Of a stretch of DNA of 64,000 nucleotides, positions 26,952 through 34,934 are shown in pieces; positions within the stretch are counted from its first letter, which is position 1; every line of letters starts with the position of its first letter. Source of the DNA: DATFXM01 sp035315885 (GTDB lineage Bacteria > Acidobacteriota > Blastocatellia > UBA7656). Under the pieces are notes generated by a model that did not search any database, was not told where the DNA came from, and saw only the letters and a program-made list of their open reading frames with translations. Location of the stretch: the NCBI GenBank assembly GCA_035315885.1, contig DATFXM010000194.1, positions 1 to 64,000 of the forward strand, in the 5' to 3' direction. A program made the position numbers and the translations under genes.

Positions 26952-28118
26952 ATGAACCGGAGACATTTTCTGGCGTTTGTCGTTCTTCTGCTGCTGGTCT
27001 TCGCTTACTCGCCGGCTGCGTTTTCCCAAACCGTAGACGTTGACCGCGTCGCCAAGGAACTGGAGCCCGAAATCAAGCGCATAATGGCCGAGGGGAACAT
27101 CCCATCGGCCACAATAGCGCTCGTATCCGGCCAGGAGATTATCTGGACCGGGGCATACGGGTACTCCAATGTCTGGGCTAAAGCACCGGCCACCGTCGAC
27201 ACCGTCTACTTGATAGGCTCGACCTTCAAGGCGATGTCCACAGTCGCGCTGCTCCAGCTTATGGAGGCAGGCAAGTTCAAACTTGATGACAAGGTCAGCA
27301 GCTATTTGACCGAATTCAAAATCCAGAACGAAGATCCAAAGAATCCGGTCAGCTTTAGACATCTGCTTACGCACACTTCAGGTCTGCCGGGCGACTTTGG
27401 TCCGTTTCCTGTTTGGGGTGACGAATGTCCACCAAAGCTCGAAGACTATCTCAGAACAAGTTTGAAAGTGACCGGACCTCCGATGGAAAAAGAGGTCTAC
27501 TCGAACATGGCGTACTCACTCGTCGGGTACCTCGTTCAGAAACTCTCCGGGGACAACTACAAGCAGTACATGCAGGAGCACGTCTTCAATCCGCTGGAGA
27601 TGAAGAGCACGGTCTTCGTTCCGACGATTGATACCGAGGAGCGACTGTCGATCCCTTATCAGTTCGATAAAGCAAACAACAGGTTTGTACCCGCGGTTCG
27701 GCTGAAGGCGTCGGTCTGGCCGGCAGGGCTCGTATACGGTACGGTGACTGACCAGGCAAACTGGTTGATAGCTAACCTCAACGACGGTGTATTCAAGGGC
27801 CGGCGAATCCTGTCGGAAGCGTCCCACAACCAGATGCTCACTCGCCAGTACGACAAGTTCAAAGGACCTATTGAGAACCTGTGGGGCTCGGAAAAGGCTG
27901 GGTTCGGTTTGACCTGGTGGGTAGAGCGCCGTGATGACGGAGATTTGTACTTCGCTCACAGCGGGAGCGTCACGGGTTACACAGCGTTCCTTCTTGGCAA
28001 CAAAGATCGAAAGCTCGGATTCGCAGTACTCACCAACGGAAACCAGGCGCACAGGTTTTTATTCAGGCTCGCCGACCGCGCGCTCGAGTTGATGAAGGCC
28101 AATATGCGGAGGAATTGA
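26952..28118 (+). CDS. Secreted serine hydrolase, class C beta-lactamase/PBP-like fold
   Basis: 388 residues with a signal peptide (FLAFVVLLLLVFAYSPAAFS). All three active-site motifs of the beta-lactamase/transpeptidase-like family are present: S-x-x-K as GSTFK (Ser90, Lys93), Y-x-N as YSN, and H-S-G near the C-terminus (FAHSGSVTGY). The family includes esterases, D-aminopeptidases, alkaline D-peptidases and AmpC enzymes; the HTSGLPGD segment is typical of the broad esterase/peptidase branch. It acts in the periplasm or outside. Activity on beta-lactams cannot be claimed from this sequence. A family-C palindromic element lies in the convergent gap after it. Confidence 0.9.
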   Translation: MNRRHFLAFVVLLLLVFAYSPAAFSQTVDVDRVAKELEPEIKRIMAEGNIPSATIALVSGQEIIWTGAYGYSNVWAKAPATVDTVYLIGSTFKAMSTVALLQLMEAGKFKLDDKVSSYLTEFKIQNEDPKNPVSFRHLLTHTSGLPGDFGPFPVWGDECPPKLEDYLRTSLKVTGPPMEKEVYSNMAYSLVGYLVQKLSGDNYKQYMQEHVFNPLEMKSTVFVPTIDTEERLSIPYQFDKANNRFVPAVRLKASVWPAGLVYGTVTDQANWLIANLNDGVFKGRRILSEASHNQMLTRQYDKFKGPIENLWGSEKAGFGLTWWVERRDDGDLYFAHSGSVTGYTAFLLGNKDRKLGFAVLTNGNQAHRFLFRLADRALELMKANMRRN

Positions 28119-28168
28119 GATCACCTGAAGTGTCCGTTGTTACCCTACCAGGCGCTGACGGACTAGGG

Positions 28169-28239
28169 GTTTCACGCAAAGAACGCAAGTTCGGACTCTT
28201 TGAGTTCTTTGCCAACCTTTGCGTTCTTCTGTGTGAAAC
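28169..28239. repeat. Palindromic repeat element (GTTTCACGCAAAG family)
   Basis: A 71-bp imperfect palindrome with arms GTTTCACGCAAAGAACGCAA and TTGCGTTCTTCTGTGTGAAAC, located between two convergent genes. A second copy with the same arm ends is at 33067-33156. It may serve as a bidirectional terminator or be a non-autonomous mobile repeat. Confidence 0.75.
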
Positions 28240-28300
28240 TCAGGATCGGTTGATTGCCAAATTGCGGGGACAGCGCCAGCCTCGGTAAGACTCGGATCGT

Positions 28301-29257
28301 TCAGGACCGCAACTCTTCGGCGATACTCTTTGCAGTTTCACGCGCGCGCTCAAGCTCGTCGGGTCGATAAGAGATCGCACCTACTACCGCGTGCCCGCCG
28401 CCGTTATACCGCTCACAGATCGACGCAAGGTTGTGCGTCCGCGGACGAGGGCTCCACGGGTTGAATCCTACCGAGACCTTCGATCTCGTTGATGAAAGGC
28501 TGACGCCTACCGAATACACGCAGTCCGGAAACAAGTAGTAAGGTATAAATTTGCTGTAGCCCTCGGCGTCATACGCGCTCAGATCGAAAAACAGTACGCC
28601 TCGGTCGAATTGCCCTTCACGACTAATCACATCGATCATCCTTCGGTGACGTTCGAACAGCGGATTAAACGCTCGCTGAACCTGCTCATCCTTGAGGATC
28701 TCTTCCAAAGGCTCTCTTTGCATTCCGGTGATGATCCGGTCCATAACGCCTCGCTCGCGACTGGCTTCTATCACCAGCATCAGCTTCAACGCGGGCGCCT
28801 CCAACTCAACCGCGGTTCGTGCGTCGTCGTACTGAGCTCCATCGATCACATCGGCCCAGTGAATCAGCTCGTCAAGTTCTTTCGCTTCGAACGCGAACTT
28901 CTGACGGAGAGTATCGGCTATGAATTGTGTGCAGGACTTGTACGACGGGTCGTAGAACTTTGTGGGCCAGGTGCCATTTCGATAGTGGGCCTCATCCTTG
29001 CTCGACAAGAAAGCACTTTGATGGTGATCGAACCACCACGTCAGTCGTTCTGAGGGGCTGTATTTGAAATCGACGATTGCGTTCTCGTCTCCGTCAAACA
29101 ACTCCTCTTCGATGAACTGTTGATTTGGCTTATGAGCAAGACCGGTGAAACCGATCTCGGCGCCGGCGCTCAGCTTTTCGGCGAAGAACCGAGCAAAGAC
29201 CGCGGCGGAAGCAAAACCATCAAAGCAATGGTCATGGTGAAGTATTCTAAGTTTCAT
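28301..29257 (-). CDS. DHH-family phosphoesterase
   Basis: 318 residues, no signal peptide, cytosolic. It has the DHH superfamily layout: an N-terminal metal-binding HDHCFDGFASAA (usually HxDxDG), the eponymous FDHHQS motif, and a C-terminal DHHA1-type RYNGGGHAVVGA substrate loop. The superfamily includes NrnA nanoRNases, c-di-AMP phosphodiesterases, RecJ and inorganic pyrophosphatases. Length and lack of further domains favour an NrnA-like oligoribonuclease or cyclic-dinucleotide hydrolase, but motif I is atypical, so the substrate is open. It diverges from the radical-SAM gene with about 180 bp between starts. Confidence 0.82.
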   Translation of the reverse strand: MKLRILHHDHCFDGFASAAVFARFFAEKLSAGAEIGFTGLAHKPNQQFIEEELFDGDENAIVDFKYSPSERLTWWFDHHQSAFLSSKDEAHYRNGTWPTKFYDPSYKSCTQFIADTLRQKFAFEAKELDELIHWADVIDGAQYDDARTAVELEAPALKLMLVIEASRERGVMDRIITGMQREPLEEILKDEQVQRAFNPLFERHRRMIDVISREGQFDRGVLFFDLSAYDAEGYSKFIPYYLFPDCVYSVGVSLSSTRSKVSVGFNPWSPRPRTHNLASICERYNGGGHAVVGAISYRPDELERARETAKSIAEELRS

Positions 29258-29439
29258 CGCTCGAGTTTAGTCGTTCAATTTACCATCGCGCCGGGCGACT
29301 CGTGAAGGGAAAACTTTGCCGTGCGCACCTTTAATTTCAAATTTGAGATTTGAGATCACCTTGACGGCGACTAGCCTTGCAAAGTCGTGCTAGAATTCAA
29401 GTGTCACTCTTAAAACCACCAATAAAGAAGCACATCAGC

Positions 29440-30552
29440 ATGCCGGAAGTAACTCTCAAACAAGTTCTAAAGGACTTCACGACCGAAGCAGTCATCTACG
29501 AAAAACTCGAAGGCAACCGGGTTCGTTGCCTCGCGTGCGGTCACCGGTGCGTAGTGCTGCCGGGCCTCGACGGAATTTGCCGTGTTCGATACAACGAAGA
29601 AGGCGTTTTGAAAGCACCGTCGGGCTATGTCGCCGGACTTCAATGTGACCCGACCGAAAAGAAGCCTTTCTTTCACGCCTACCCCGGGTCGCTCGCTCTC
29701 ACATTTGGTATGCTCGGATGCGATCTGCATTGCAGCTATTGCCAGAATTGGGTGACGTCTCAGGCGTTGCGAGACCCGCGGGCGATTGTGCCTCCAACCG
29801 AGGTTCGACCGCACGACGTTGTAGAGCTTGCTCGACGTTATCGTGCTCGCATTGTGGTGTCCAGCTACAACGAACCGCTGATTACCAGCGAATGGGCGGT
29901 TGAGATTTTCAAGCAGGCCAAGCCCGCCGGTTTTGTTTGCGGCTTTGTTTCGAACGGGAATGCCACGCCTGAAGTACTCGACTACATTCGACCGTGGGTC
30001 GATTTATATAAGATCGATTTGAAGTGTTTCACTGATCGAGGCTATCGCCAGCTTGGAGGACTACTCGAGAACGTATTGAACACAATCAAAATGGTTCACG
30101 AGCGAGGCTTCTGGCTGGAGATCGTGACTCTGATAGTGCCGGGCTTCAACGATTCGCGAGACGAGCTCAAGTCCGCCGCGGAATTTCTGTCCGCGATCTC
30201 TCCCGATATTCCCTGGCACGTGACTGCATTTCACAAGGACTACAAGCTGACCGGACCCGACAACACCTCTGCTGAAACTCTGCTTCGTGCCGTCGAAATC
30301 GGCCACGAGGCTGGTCTCAACTATGTCTACGCCGGAAACCTCCCCGGCCGCGTGGGTAATTCGGAAGACACGGCTTGTCCGGGCTGCAAGACAACTCTGA
30401 TCGAACGCTATGGTTTTCGAGTTTTCAGAAATCGTATTCGGAATAGCCGGTGCCCCGACTGCGGCGCCAGCATCCCTGGCTGCTGGGAAGACTCGCGAAC
30501 TCTCGCGAGTGCTTCTAAACTGCGTGTGCCGGAACAACAGCGGGCTTACTAG
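29440..30552 (+). CDS. amrS: AmmeMemoRadiSam-system radical SAM enzyme
   Basis: 370 residues from the ATG at 29440. Radical SAM cluster motif CxxxCxxC is LGCDLHCSYCQNW (Cys94, Cys98, Cys101). An N-terminal Cys/His cluster (CLACGHRCVV..GICRVR) and two C-terminal zinc-ribbon pairs (CPGCK, CPDCG) match the AmrS family related to pyruvate-formate-lyase activating enzyme. AmrS usually occurs with AMMECR1 and MEMO1 homologues; neither is adjacent here, so partners, if any, are elsewhere. The biochemical reaction of the system is not settled in general knowledge. Soluble and presumably oxygen-sensitive. Confidence 0.92.
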   Translation: MPEVTLKQVLKDFTTEAVIYEKLEGNRVRCLACGHRCVVLPGLDGICRVRYNEEGVLKAPSGYVAGLQCDPTEKKPFFHAYPGSLALTFGMLGCDLHCSYCQNWVTSQALRDPRAIVPPTEVRPHDVVELARRYRARIVVSSYNEPLITSEWAVEIFKQAKPAGFVCGFVSNGNATPEVLDYIRPWVDLYKIDLKCFTDRGYRQLGGLLENVLNTIKMVHERGFWLEIVTLIVPGFNDSRDELKSAAEFLSAISPDIPWHVTAFHKDYKLTGPDNTSAETLLRAVEIGHEAGLNYVYAGNLPGRVGNSEDTACPGCKTTLIERYGFRVFRNRIRNSRCPDCGASIPGCWEDSRTLASASKLRVPEQQRAY

Positions 30553-30612
30553 ACAACGTCGTACAACAAGCAATCTCAAAGCAACGTCCGGCGACTCGTG
30601 CTCAACAAAAAT

Positions 30613-30637
30613 GAGGCGACCTCGTTCGGGCCGCCTC
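30613..30637 (-). terminator. Rho-independent terminator of the BCKDH gene
   Basis: Stem GAGGCG/CGCCTC with partial inner pairing. On the minus strand it is followed by ATTTTTGTTG. It lies 32 bp beyond the stop of the fused E1 gene. Confidence 0.75.
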
Positions 30638-30669
30638 CAGAGTTAGCCTTACTTCTTTACCCACTCACT

Positions 30670-32739
30670 TCAGTAACTGACAAGCTCCAACGCCTTGTTG
30701 TAAACATCCTCAACCTGAGGCAACACTGCGCGCTCGAGGATCTTCGAGAACGGCACCGGACAAAACGGCGAACCTACGCGCAACACCGGTCCGTCCAGCA
30801 CGTCGAAGCATTTCTCCACGATCTGCGAGACAATCTCTCCGCCAAATCCGCTGAAGACCTTGTCTTCGTGTACGACGAGCGCCTTCGAGGTTTTGCGGAC
30901 CGACGTCACCACCGTGTCAATGTCCAGCGGAACCAGCGAGCGGAGGTCGATGACTTCCGCTTCAATTCCGTGCTCGTCTTTGAGCTGGTTGGCAGCTCTT
31001 AGACACCAGTGCACCGTAGTGCCGTAGCTGATCATCGTCAGGTGGCTGCCCTCACGCCGGATGCGCGCCTGGCCAAACGGAATCTCGAACGTGTCTCCCG
31101 GATCCCGAGCCTTGGCGAACACCTGGTTGTAAAGATATTTTGGCTCGAGGAAGAAGGTGATTCCGCGGCTCCTCATCGCATGCCTCAACAGCCCTGCCGC
31201 ATCGTCGGCGAATGCCGGCATCACCACCCGCAGACCCGGCAACGCGCTGAATATTGCCTCGAGGTTCTGAGAGTGATACAACCCGCCCGCGATGTACCCA
31301 CCAGACGCAAGCCGCGCGACGATGTTAGGCACGAACTGGCCATTCGACCGGTAAAAATCGTGAGAGGTATCGACGACCTGTTCCATGGCCGGCCACAGGT
31401 AGTCAGCAAACTGGGCCGCCTCGATTACCACCCAAACGTCATCCCTGAACCTTGCAAAGCCGTTGGCCGTCCCTACGATGAAGTCTTCGGCGATCGGCGC
31501 ATTGAACACTCTGCTTGGGCCAAATTCCTGTTGCATGCCCTTGGTGACGTTGAAAACGCCGCCCTTCTCTTTCGAAGCGACGTCCTGTCCCCACAGGAAG
31601 GTGTTGGCGTTCCTGCGGAACTCGCTCTTCAGTGTTTCGTTGATAGCTTCGCGAAGCGTGAGCGGCTGGCCTCCCTCCGCGGCGACTAGTGCCTCCGGCG
31701 CGACCGGCGGCTGTTCGGGCATTACAAATAATGTTGCAGTCGATGGATCGGGATCCGGAGAGGCTTCTACTTTCTCCGAGGCTTCCGTCACTATCGTCTT
31801 GTTCTCTTCTTCGATTGCCAGCAGCGTGACTTCTTCTACATCTTCGACGTTCAACAGATGAAGCCTCAATCGCTGGTACGGGTCGTAGGTCCTGACTTCG
31901 GCAAGCTCCTCATCGCTTCGATACAACTCATGGCGATCGGAGTTTGAATGTGCGTAGATGCGTTCGCAAAACGCGTGAAGCAGAACCGGACCGCCATCAC
32001 CGAGGACGATGTCTCTGGCTCGCTTCATCGCCGAGTTTGCATCGAATGGATTCGTCCCGTCGCAGTTGATGATCGTAAGGCCGCGCAGACCCCTGTAGTT
32101 CTCGGATACGATCGGATTGGCGGTTTGCTCGCTCACCGGAACCGAAATCCCGTAGCCATTATTTTGAACCACAAAAATGACAGGAAGATGTTCGCGGCTT
32201 GCTCCGTTCAATGCTTCAAAAACATATCCCTCGGAACACGACGACTCACCCTGGCTGGAGTAAACGATTGAGTCCGCGTCGTAGTACTTGACTGCGCGGC
32301 CCAGTCCAGCGGCGTGTTGAGCGTGGTTGCCGGTTGCCGAAGAGACGTTCCAGATTCCGATCCCTATTTTTGCAAAATGATTGCTCATATGACGACCGCC
32401 CGAGGCGACGTCGCCAGCCTTCGAGAGCCCGTTCATTATTATCTCGGCCGGAGTGATTCCCGCAGCGAGACAGGTAAGCATGTCGCGGTAATACGGGAAG
32501 AGGTAGTCCTTGTTGGGTCTGAACGCGGTCCCGAGCGCGACCTGGATCCCATCGTGGCCGGCGTGGGACGCGTGATAAGACCATCCCTTCGCCTGGCGCA
32601 GATAATTACGAGCCTTGTCGTCGAGCAGTCGTCCGAGGTGGATCAGACGATACCACTCAAGTTGTTTTTCGACTTCTACAGTCCCTGGCGCATCGGCTAG
32701 CGGCTTATACGCCAGTTCTCTCACATCGTTTGCACTCAT
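30670..32739 (-). CDS. Branched-chain 2-oxoacid dehydrogenase E1, alpha and beta subunits fused
   Basis: 689 residues. The first about 335 form the E1 alpha subunit with the ThDP/Mg segment SSQGESSCSEG..VQNNGYGISVP. The last about 315 form E1 beta (TLREAINETLKSEF, IAEDFIVGTANGFA, EAQFADYLWPA-type segments, VVHEDKVFSGFGGEI). They are joined by an acidic/Pro-rich linker (about 335-370). E1 decarboxylates branched-chain 2-oxoacids and passes the acyl group to E2 lipoate. Alpha-beta fusions occur in Bacteroidetes, Acidobacteria and relatives. E2 and E3 are not in the window, so the gene is unlinked. GAGG precedes the ATG by about 10 nt and a terminator follows. Confidence 0.93.
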   Translation of the reverse strand: MSANDVRELAYKPLADAPGTVEVEKQLEWYRLIHLGRLLDDKARNYLRQAKGWSYHASHAGHDGIQVALGTAFRPNKDYLFPYYRDMLTCLAAGITPAEIIMNGLSKAGDVASGGRHMSNHFAKIGIGIWNVSSATGNHAQHAAGLGRAVKYYDADSIVYSSQGESSCSEGYVFEALNGASREHLPVIFVVQNNGYGISVPVSEQTANPIVSENYRGLRGLTIINCDGTNPFDANSAMKRARDIVLGDGGPVLLHAFCERIYAHSNSDRHELYRSDEELAEVRTYDPYQRLRLHLLNVEDVEEVTLLAIEEENKTIVTEASEKVEASPDPDPSTATLFVMPEQPPVAPEALVAAEGGQPLTLREAINETLKSEFRRNANTFLWGQDVASKEKGGVFNVTKGMQQEFGPSRVFNAPIAEDFIVGTANGFARFRDDVWVVIEAAQFADYLWPAMEQVVDTSHDFYRSNGQFVPNIVARLASGGYIAGGLYHSQNLEAIFSALPGLRVVMPAFADDAAGLLRHAMRSRGITFFLEPKYLYNQVFAKARDPGDTFEIPFGQARIRREGSHLTMISYGTTVHWCLRAANQLKDEHGIEAEVIDLRSLVPLDIDTVVTSVRKTSKALVVHEDKVFSGFGGEIVSQIVEKCFDVLDGPVLRVGSPFCPVPFSKILERAVLPQVEDVYNKALELVSY

Positions 32740-32836
32740 TCGCGCTAATCCTCACTTAGTCGGTCATGGTCGGGAGCCGGACCTGCCAGCAATTTAGTTC
32801 CACGTATGGACAATGATGGGGCATTCAATAGATTCT

Positions 32837-32869
32837 CGATCTGAAGTCGATCTGAAGTCGATCTGAACT
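32837..32869. repeat. Three tandem 11-bp repeats (CGATCTGAAGT)
   Basis: Units at 32837, 32848 and 32859; the first two are identical and the third ends ACT. They lie about 100 bp upstream of the BCKDH start on its promoter side, so binding sites for a regulator are possible. Confidence 0.6.
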
Positions 32870-33066
32870 TCGATGACGCTCCAAATCGCCGCATTATCCT
32901 GGTGTTGCTACTTTTCGCCCCTGGCGAAACTTCTCTGGTGCTCCCATTGTCAAGTTTCATGTGCTGATCTCAACCGAGTACGATAACAAAAAATGAAGGA
33001 CTGAATCAATGGTTGGTATTAAGGAAGAATTTCTCTTTTTGTTTTGTTCGCTGTGCACACGATGAG

Positions 33067-33156
33067 CTGAGTCGGGTTTCATGCAAAAGGTCGCAAGGAT
33101 TCGGGACTCTGCGGCCTTTGCGAAAACGTTGCACTCTTTGCGTGAAACCGACTCAG
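33067..33156. repeat. Palindromic repeat element (GTTTCACGCAAAG family), second copy
   Basis: Outer arms CTGAGTCGGGTTTCATGCAA and its near reverse complement ending in GAAACCGACTCAG. The interior holds further GCAAAGG/CCTTTGC pairings. It shares arm ends with the element at 28169-28239 and sits about 100 bp before tRNA-Ala. Confidence 0.75.
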
Positions 33157-33207
33157 TCTATCGCGCATTGCAGCGAGACGACTCCTTCACTCGACAAGTG
33201 GCATTGC

Positions 33208-33237
33208 TTGACACAGCGAGAACGCATCTCGTACCAT
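33208..33237 (+). promoter_or_regulatory. Promoter of tRNA-Ala
   Basis: Consensus TTGACA (33208-33213), an 18-bp spacer and TACCAT (33232-33237), placing transcription start roughly a dozen bases before the tRNA 5' end. Confidence 0.6.
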
Positions 33238-33256
33238 TCGGGTTTGCTATTGACGT

Positions 33257-33332
<76 letters not shown>

Positions 33333-33359
33333 CACTTAGTCGGTTTCAAGGGTACCTTT

Positions 33360-33381
33360 TGACAGCAGAATGACAGCAGAA
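33360..33381 (+). repeat. Tandem TGACAGCAGAA repeats inside the left att end
   Basis: Two directly adjacent 11-bp copies (33360-33370, 33371-33381) 27 bp inside the left 43-bp repeat. A third exact copy and a shorter TGACACAGAA lie near the right end (34621-34642). The position suits integrase arm-type sites or the remains of a lost integrase gene end. Confidence 0.6.
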
Positions 33382-33466
33382 CGTTCGGCGTCTACAAAAA
33401 GCATCTTTAAGCTTCATTGTTGCGGCCTGAGACGCATATCTCGCTGGACGACCCGATTTTGACTCA

Positions 33467-34558
33467 ATGAGACAACTCGTCGGCATTAGATCCCCTGTGG
33501 AGGTTCTTGAGGATCCAGTCATTGAGGATATGTTTAAGCGGGAATCGCTGTTCTTCCACAAGATTGCTATCCCTCACCTTCAATGTTTATTGTCAGAAAC
33601 AGGCTGCGCTGAAGACTCACCGAGGTTGCCCGCAGAGATAGTCAGCCATTTGGAGTGGCTGCTCGAAAAAGGCGTAATCATGGTTGGTCCCGACCTCACT
33701 CCGCACAGTCACGAGTCGGATCAAGTGGACGAACGGGCTCAGCTGGTCGCGAAGGCCGAGGAGTTTGAGAGGTTTCTTGAGCCGGTGATCGACAGACGCG
33801 ATGCTGTCTTAGACAAACTGAATAAAGCCATGAAGTCGTGGGAGAAAGAAATTAGGGAGTTGGTTGCGGAAGCAAAGTTAGCAAAAAACAAGAGCCCGGT
33901 CACTTCGCAGAGTTTTGCGCGGAAGCTTTATAGCGGTGACCCCGTGGCTGAAGGCCTTAGTGAGCTTAGGAGGCTATTTATCGAAGGTGAAGCACTGCTC
34001 TTAAAGGCACGTTTGATGTATGGCCAATTGTTGGCAAGAATCACTACAATCGATCTTCGCGAACAAGGCCTCGATGCGTATTCGGTCTTTTACTCAGGTG
34101 CAATCCCGCTGATGGTTAAGACCGAGAAGCATGACGTCATACAAATTGTATTAGATGCGTTACCCACACCGGATGATTCGACATCATGGGAGCAAATACT
34201 CGACTATCGAAGCGATCCAGACTCACAGGGTAAGTTCTTAGCTTTAAAGCAATGGATCAACGACGTGGTGCGTGCGAAACTCTCTGCCGGAGAGATTCAA
34301 GACAAGCTTGATTTTTTGATTCACGACTACGAACAGCACATCAACAGACACAAGTTGAAGATTAACCGAGGAGCAGTGCAGACACTTATTGTGGGCTCAG
34401 CCGAACTCGTTGAGAATCTAATGAGGCTGAAGTTCTCGGCGTTAGCGAAAAGTCCTTTCTTCGTTAAGAATAGACGAATCGAACTGCTGGAGGCCGAAGC
34501 GTCGGCTCCCGGAAGAGAGATCGCTTACATAGTCAAGTCTAGAGATGCATTCTCCTGA
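33467..34558 (+). CDS. Cargo gene of the tRNA island, unknown function
   Basis: 363 residues; the only gene in the island. It is soluble, with no signal peptide or membrane helix. It is largely helical with a charged, coiled-coil-prone middle (about 90-150: ERFLEPVIDRRDAVLDKL, KSWEKEIRELVAEAK). The C-terminal third has a conserved-looking globular pattern (KFLALKQWINDVVRAKL, KLDFLIHDYEQHINRHK, PGREIAYIVKSRD). No ribosome-binding site is obvious at ATG 33467. Codon use is AT-richer than that of its neighbours. I recognise no family; carriage as sole cargo of an integrated element makes a defence, toxin or maintenance role thinkable, but nothing in the sequence proves it. Confidence 0.8.
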   Translation: MRQLVGIRSPVEVLEDPVIEDMFKRESLFFHKIAIPHLQCLLSETGCAEDSPRLPAEIVSHLEWLLEKGVIMVGPDLTPHSHESDQVDERAQLVAKAEEFERFLEPVIDRRDAVLDKLNKAMKSWEKEIRELVAEAKLAKNKSPVTSQSFARKLYSGDPVAEGLSELRRLFIEGEALLLKARLMYGQLLARITTIDLREQGLDAYSVFYSGAIPLMVKTEKHDVIQIVLDALPTPDDSTSWEQILDYRSDPDSQGKFLALKQWINDVVRAKLSAGEIQDKLDFLIHDYEQHINRHKLKINRGAVQTLIVGSAELVENLMRLKFSALAKSPFFVKNRRIELLEAEASAPGREIAYIVKSRDAFS

Positions 34559-34620
34559 TGCGTCGAGATGAAATTTAACGAAAAGTGTAATCGGGGACTT
34601 TTGTGAGTTTATTGCAGAGT

Positions 34621-34642
34621 TGACAGCAGAACTGACACAGAA
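34621..34642 (+). repeat. TGACAGCAGAA repeat inside the right att end
   Basis: Exact copy TGACAGCAGAA (34621-34631) followed by TGACACAGAA (34633-34642), same orientation as the pair at 33360-33381, 95 bp inside the right 43-bp repeat. Confidence 0.55.
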
Positions 34643-34737
34643 TCAACGGAAATCAGCGGCATAGCGCGGCACCATACAGAACTAAGCTGTTGAATTTGGT
34701 ATGTCGCGGAAGCGGGCGGAACATTTGCCTGCAACTG

Positions 34738-34780
<43 letters not shown>

Positions 34781-34934
34781 GTTTAGCAAGTCCTTCAAAG
34801 CAATCAAAGCCAAACCAGTTTCTCTTCTCAAACAGACTCGCGCACTGCAGTCCCACAACATCAGCGCCGGCCGCAAGCAGTCAAGAAACTGGGTCGCGCT
34901 TATACATTCGGAGACTGGAAGGTGCACTAAGAGA

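Larger units (their letters stand above)
32740..33256. other. 517-bp gap upstream of tRNA-Ala
   Basis: No credible gene. It contains, in order, three tandem 11-bp repeats (32837-32869), an AT-rich stretch with a very short ATG-initiated reading of 18 codons at 33009, a 90-bp palindromic element (33067-33156) and the tRNA promoter (33208-33237). Confidence 0.6.

Noticed and set aside
26952..28118. Beta-lactam resistance gene
   Set aside because: The motifs are shared by a large esterase/peptidase family, and nothing in the sequence or context indicates beta-lactam hydrolysis.
33009..33065. Eighteen-codon open frame before the palindromic element
   Set aside because: Too short, with no supporting conservation or ribosome-binding site that can be judged here.
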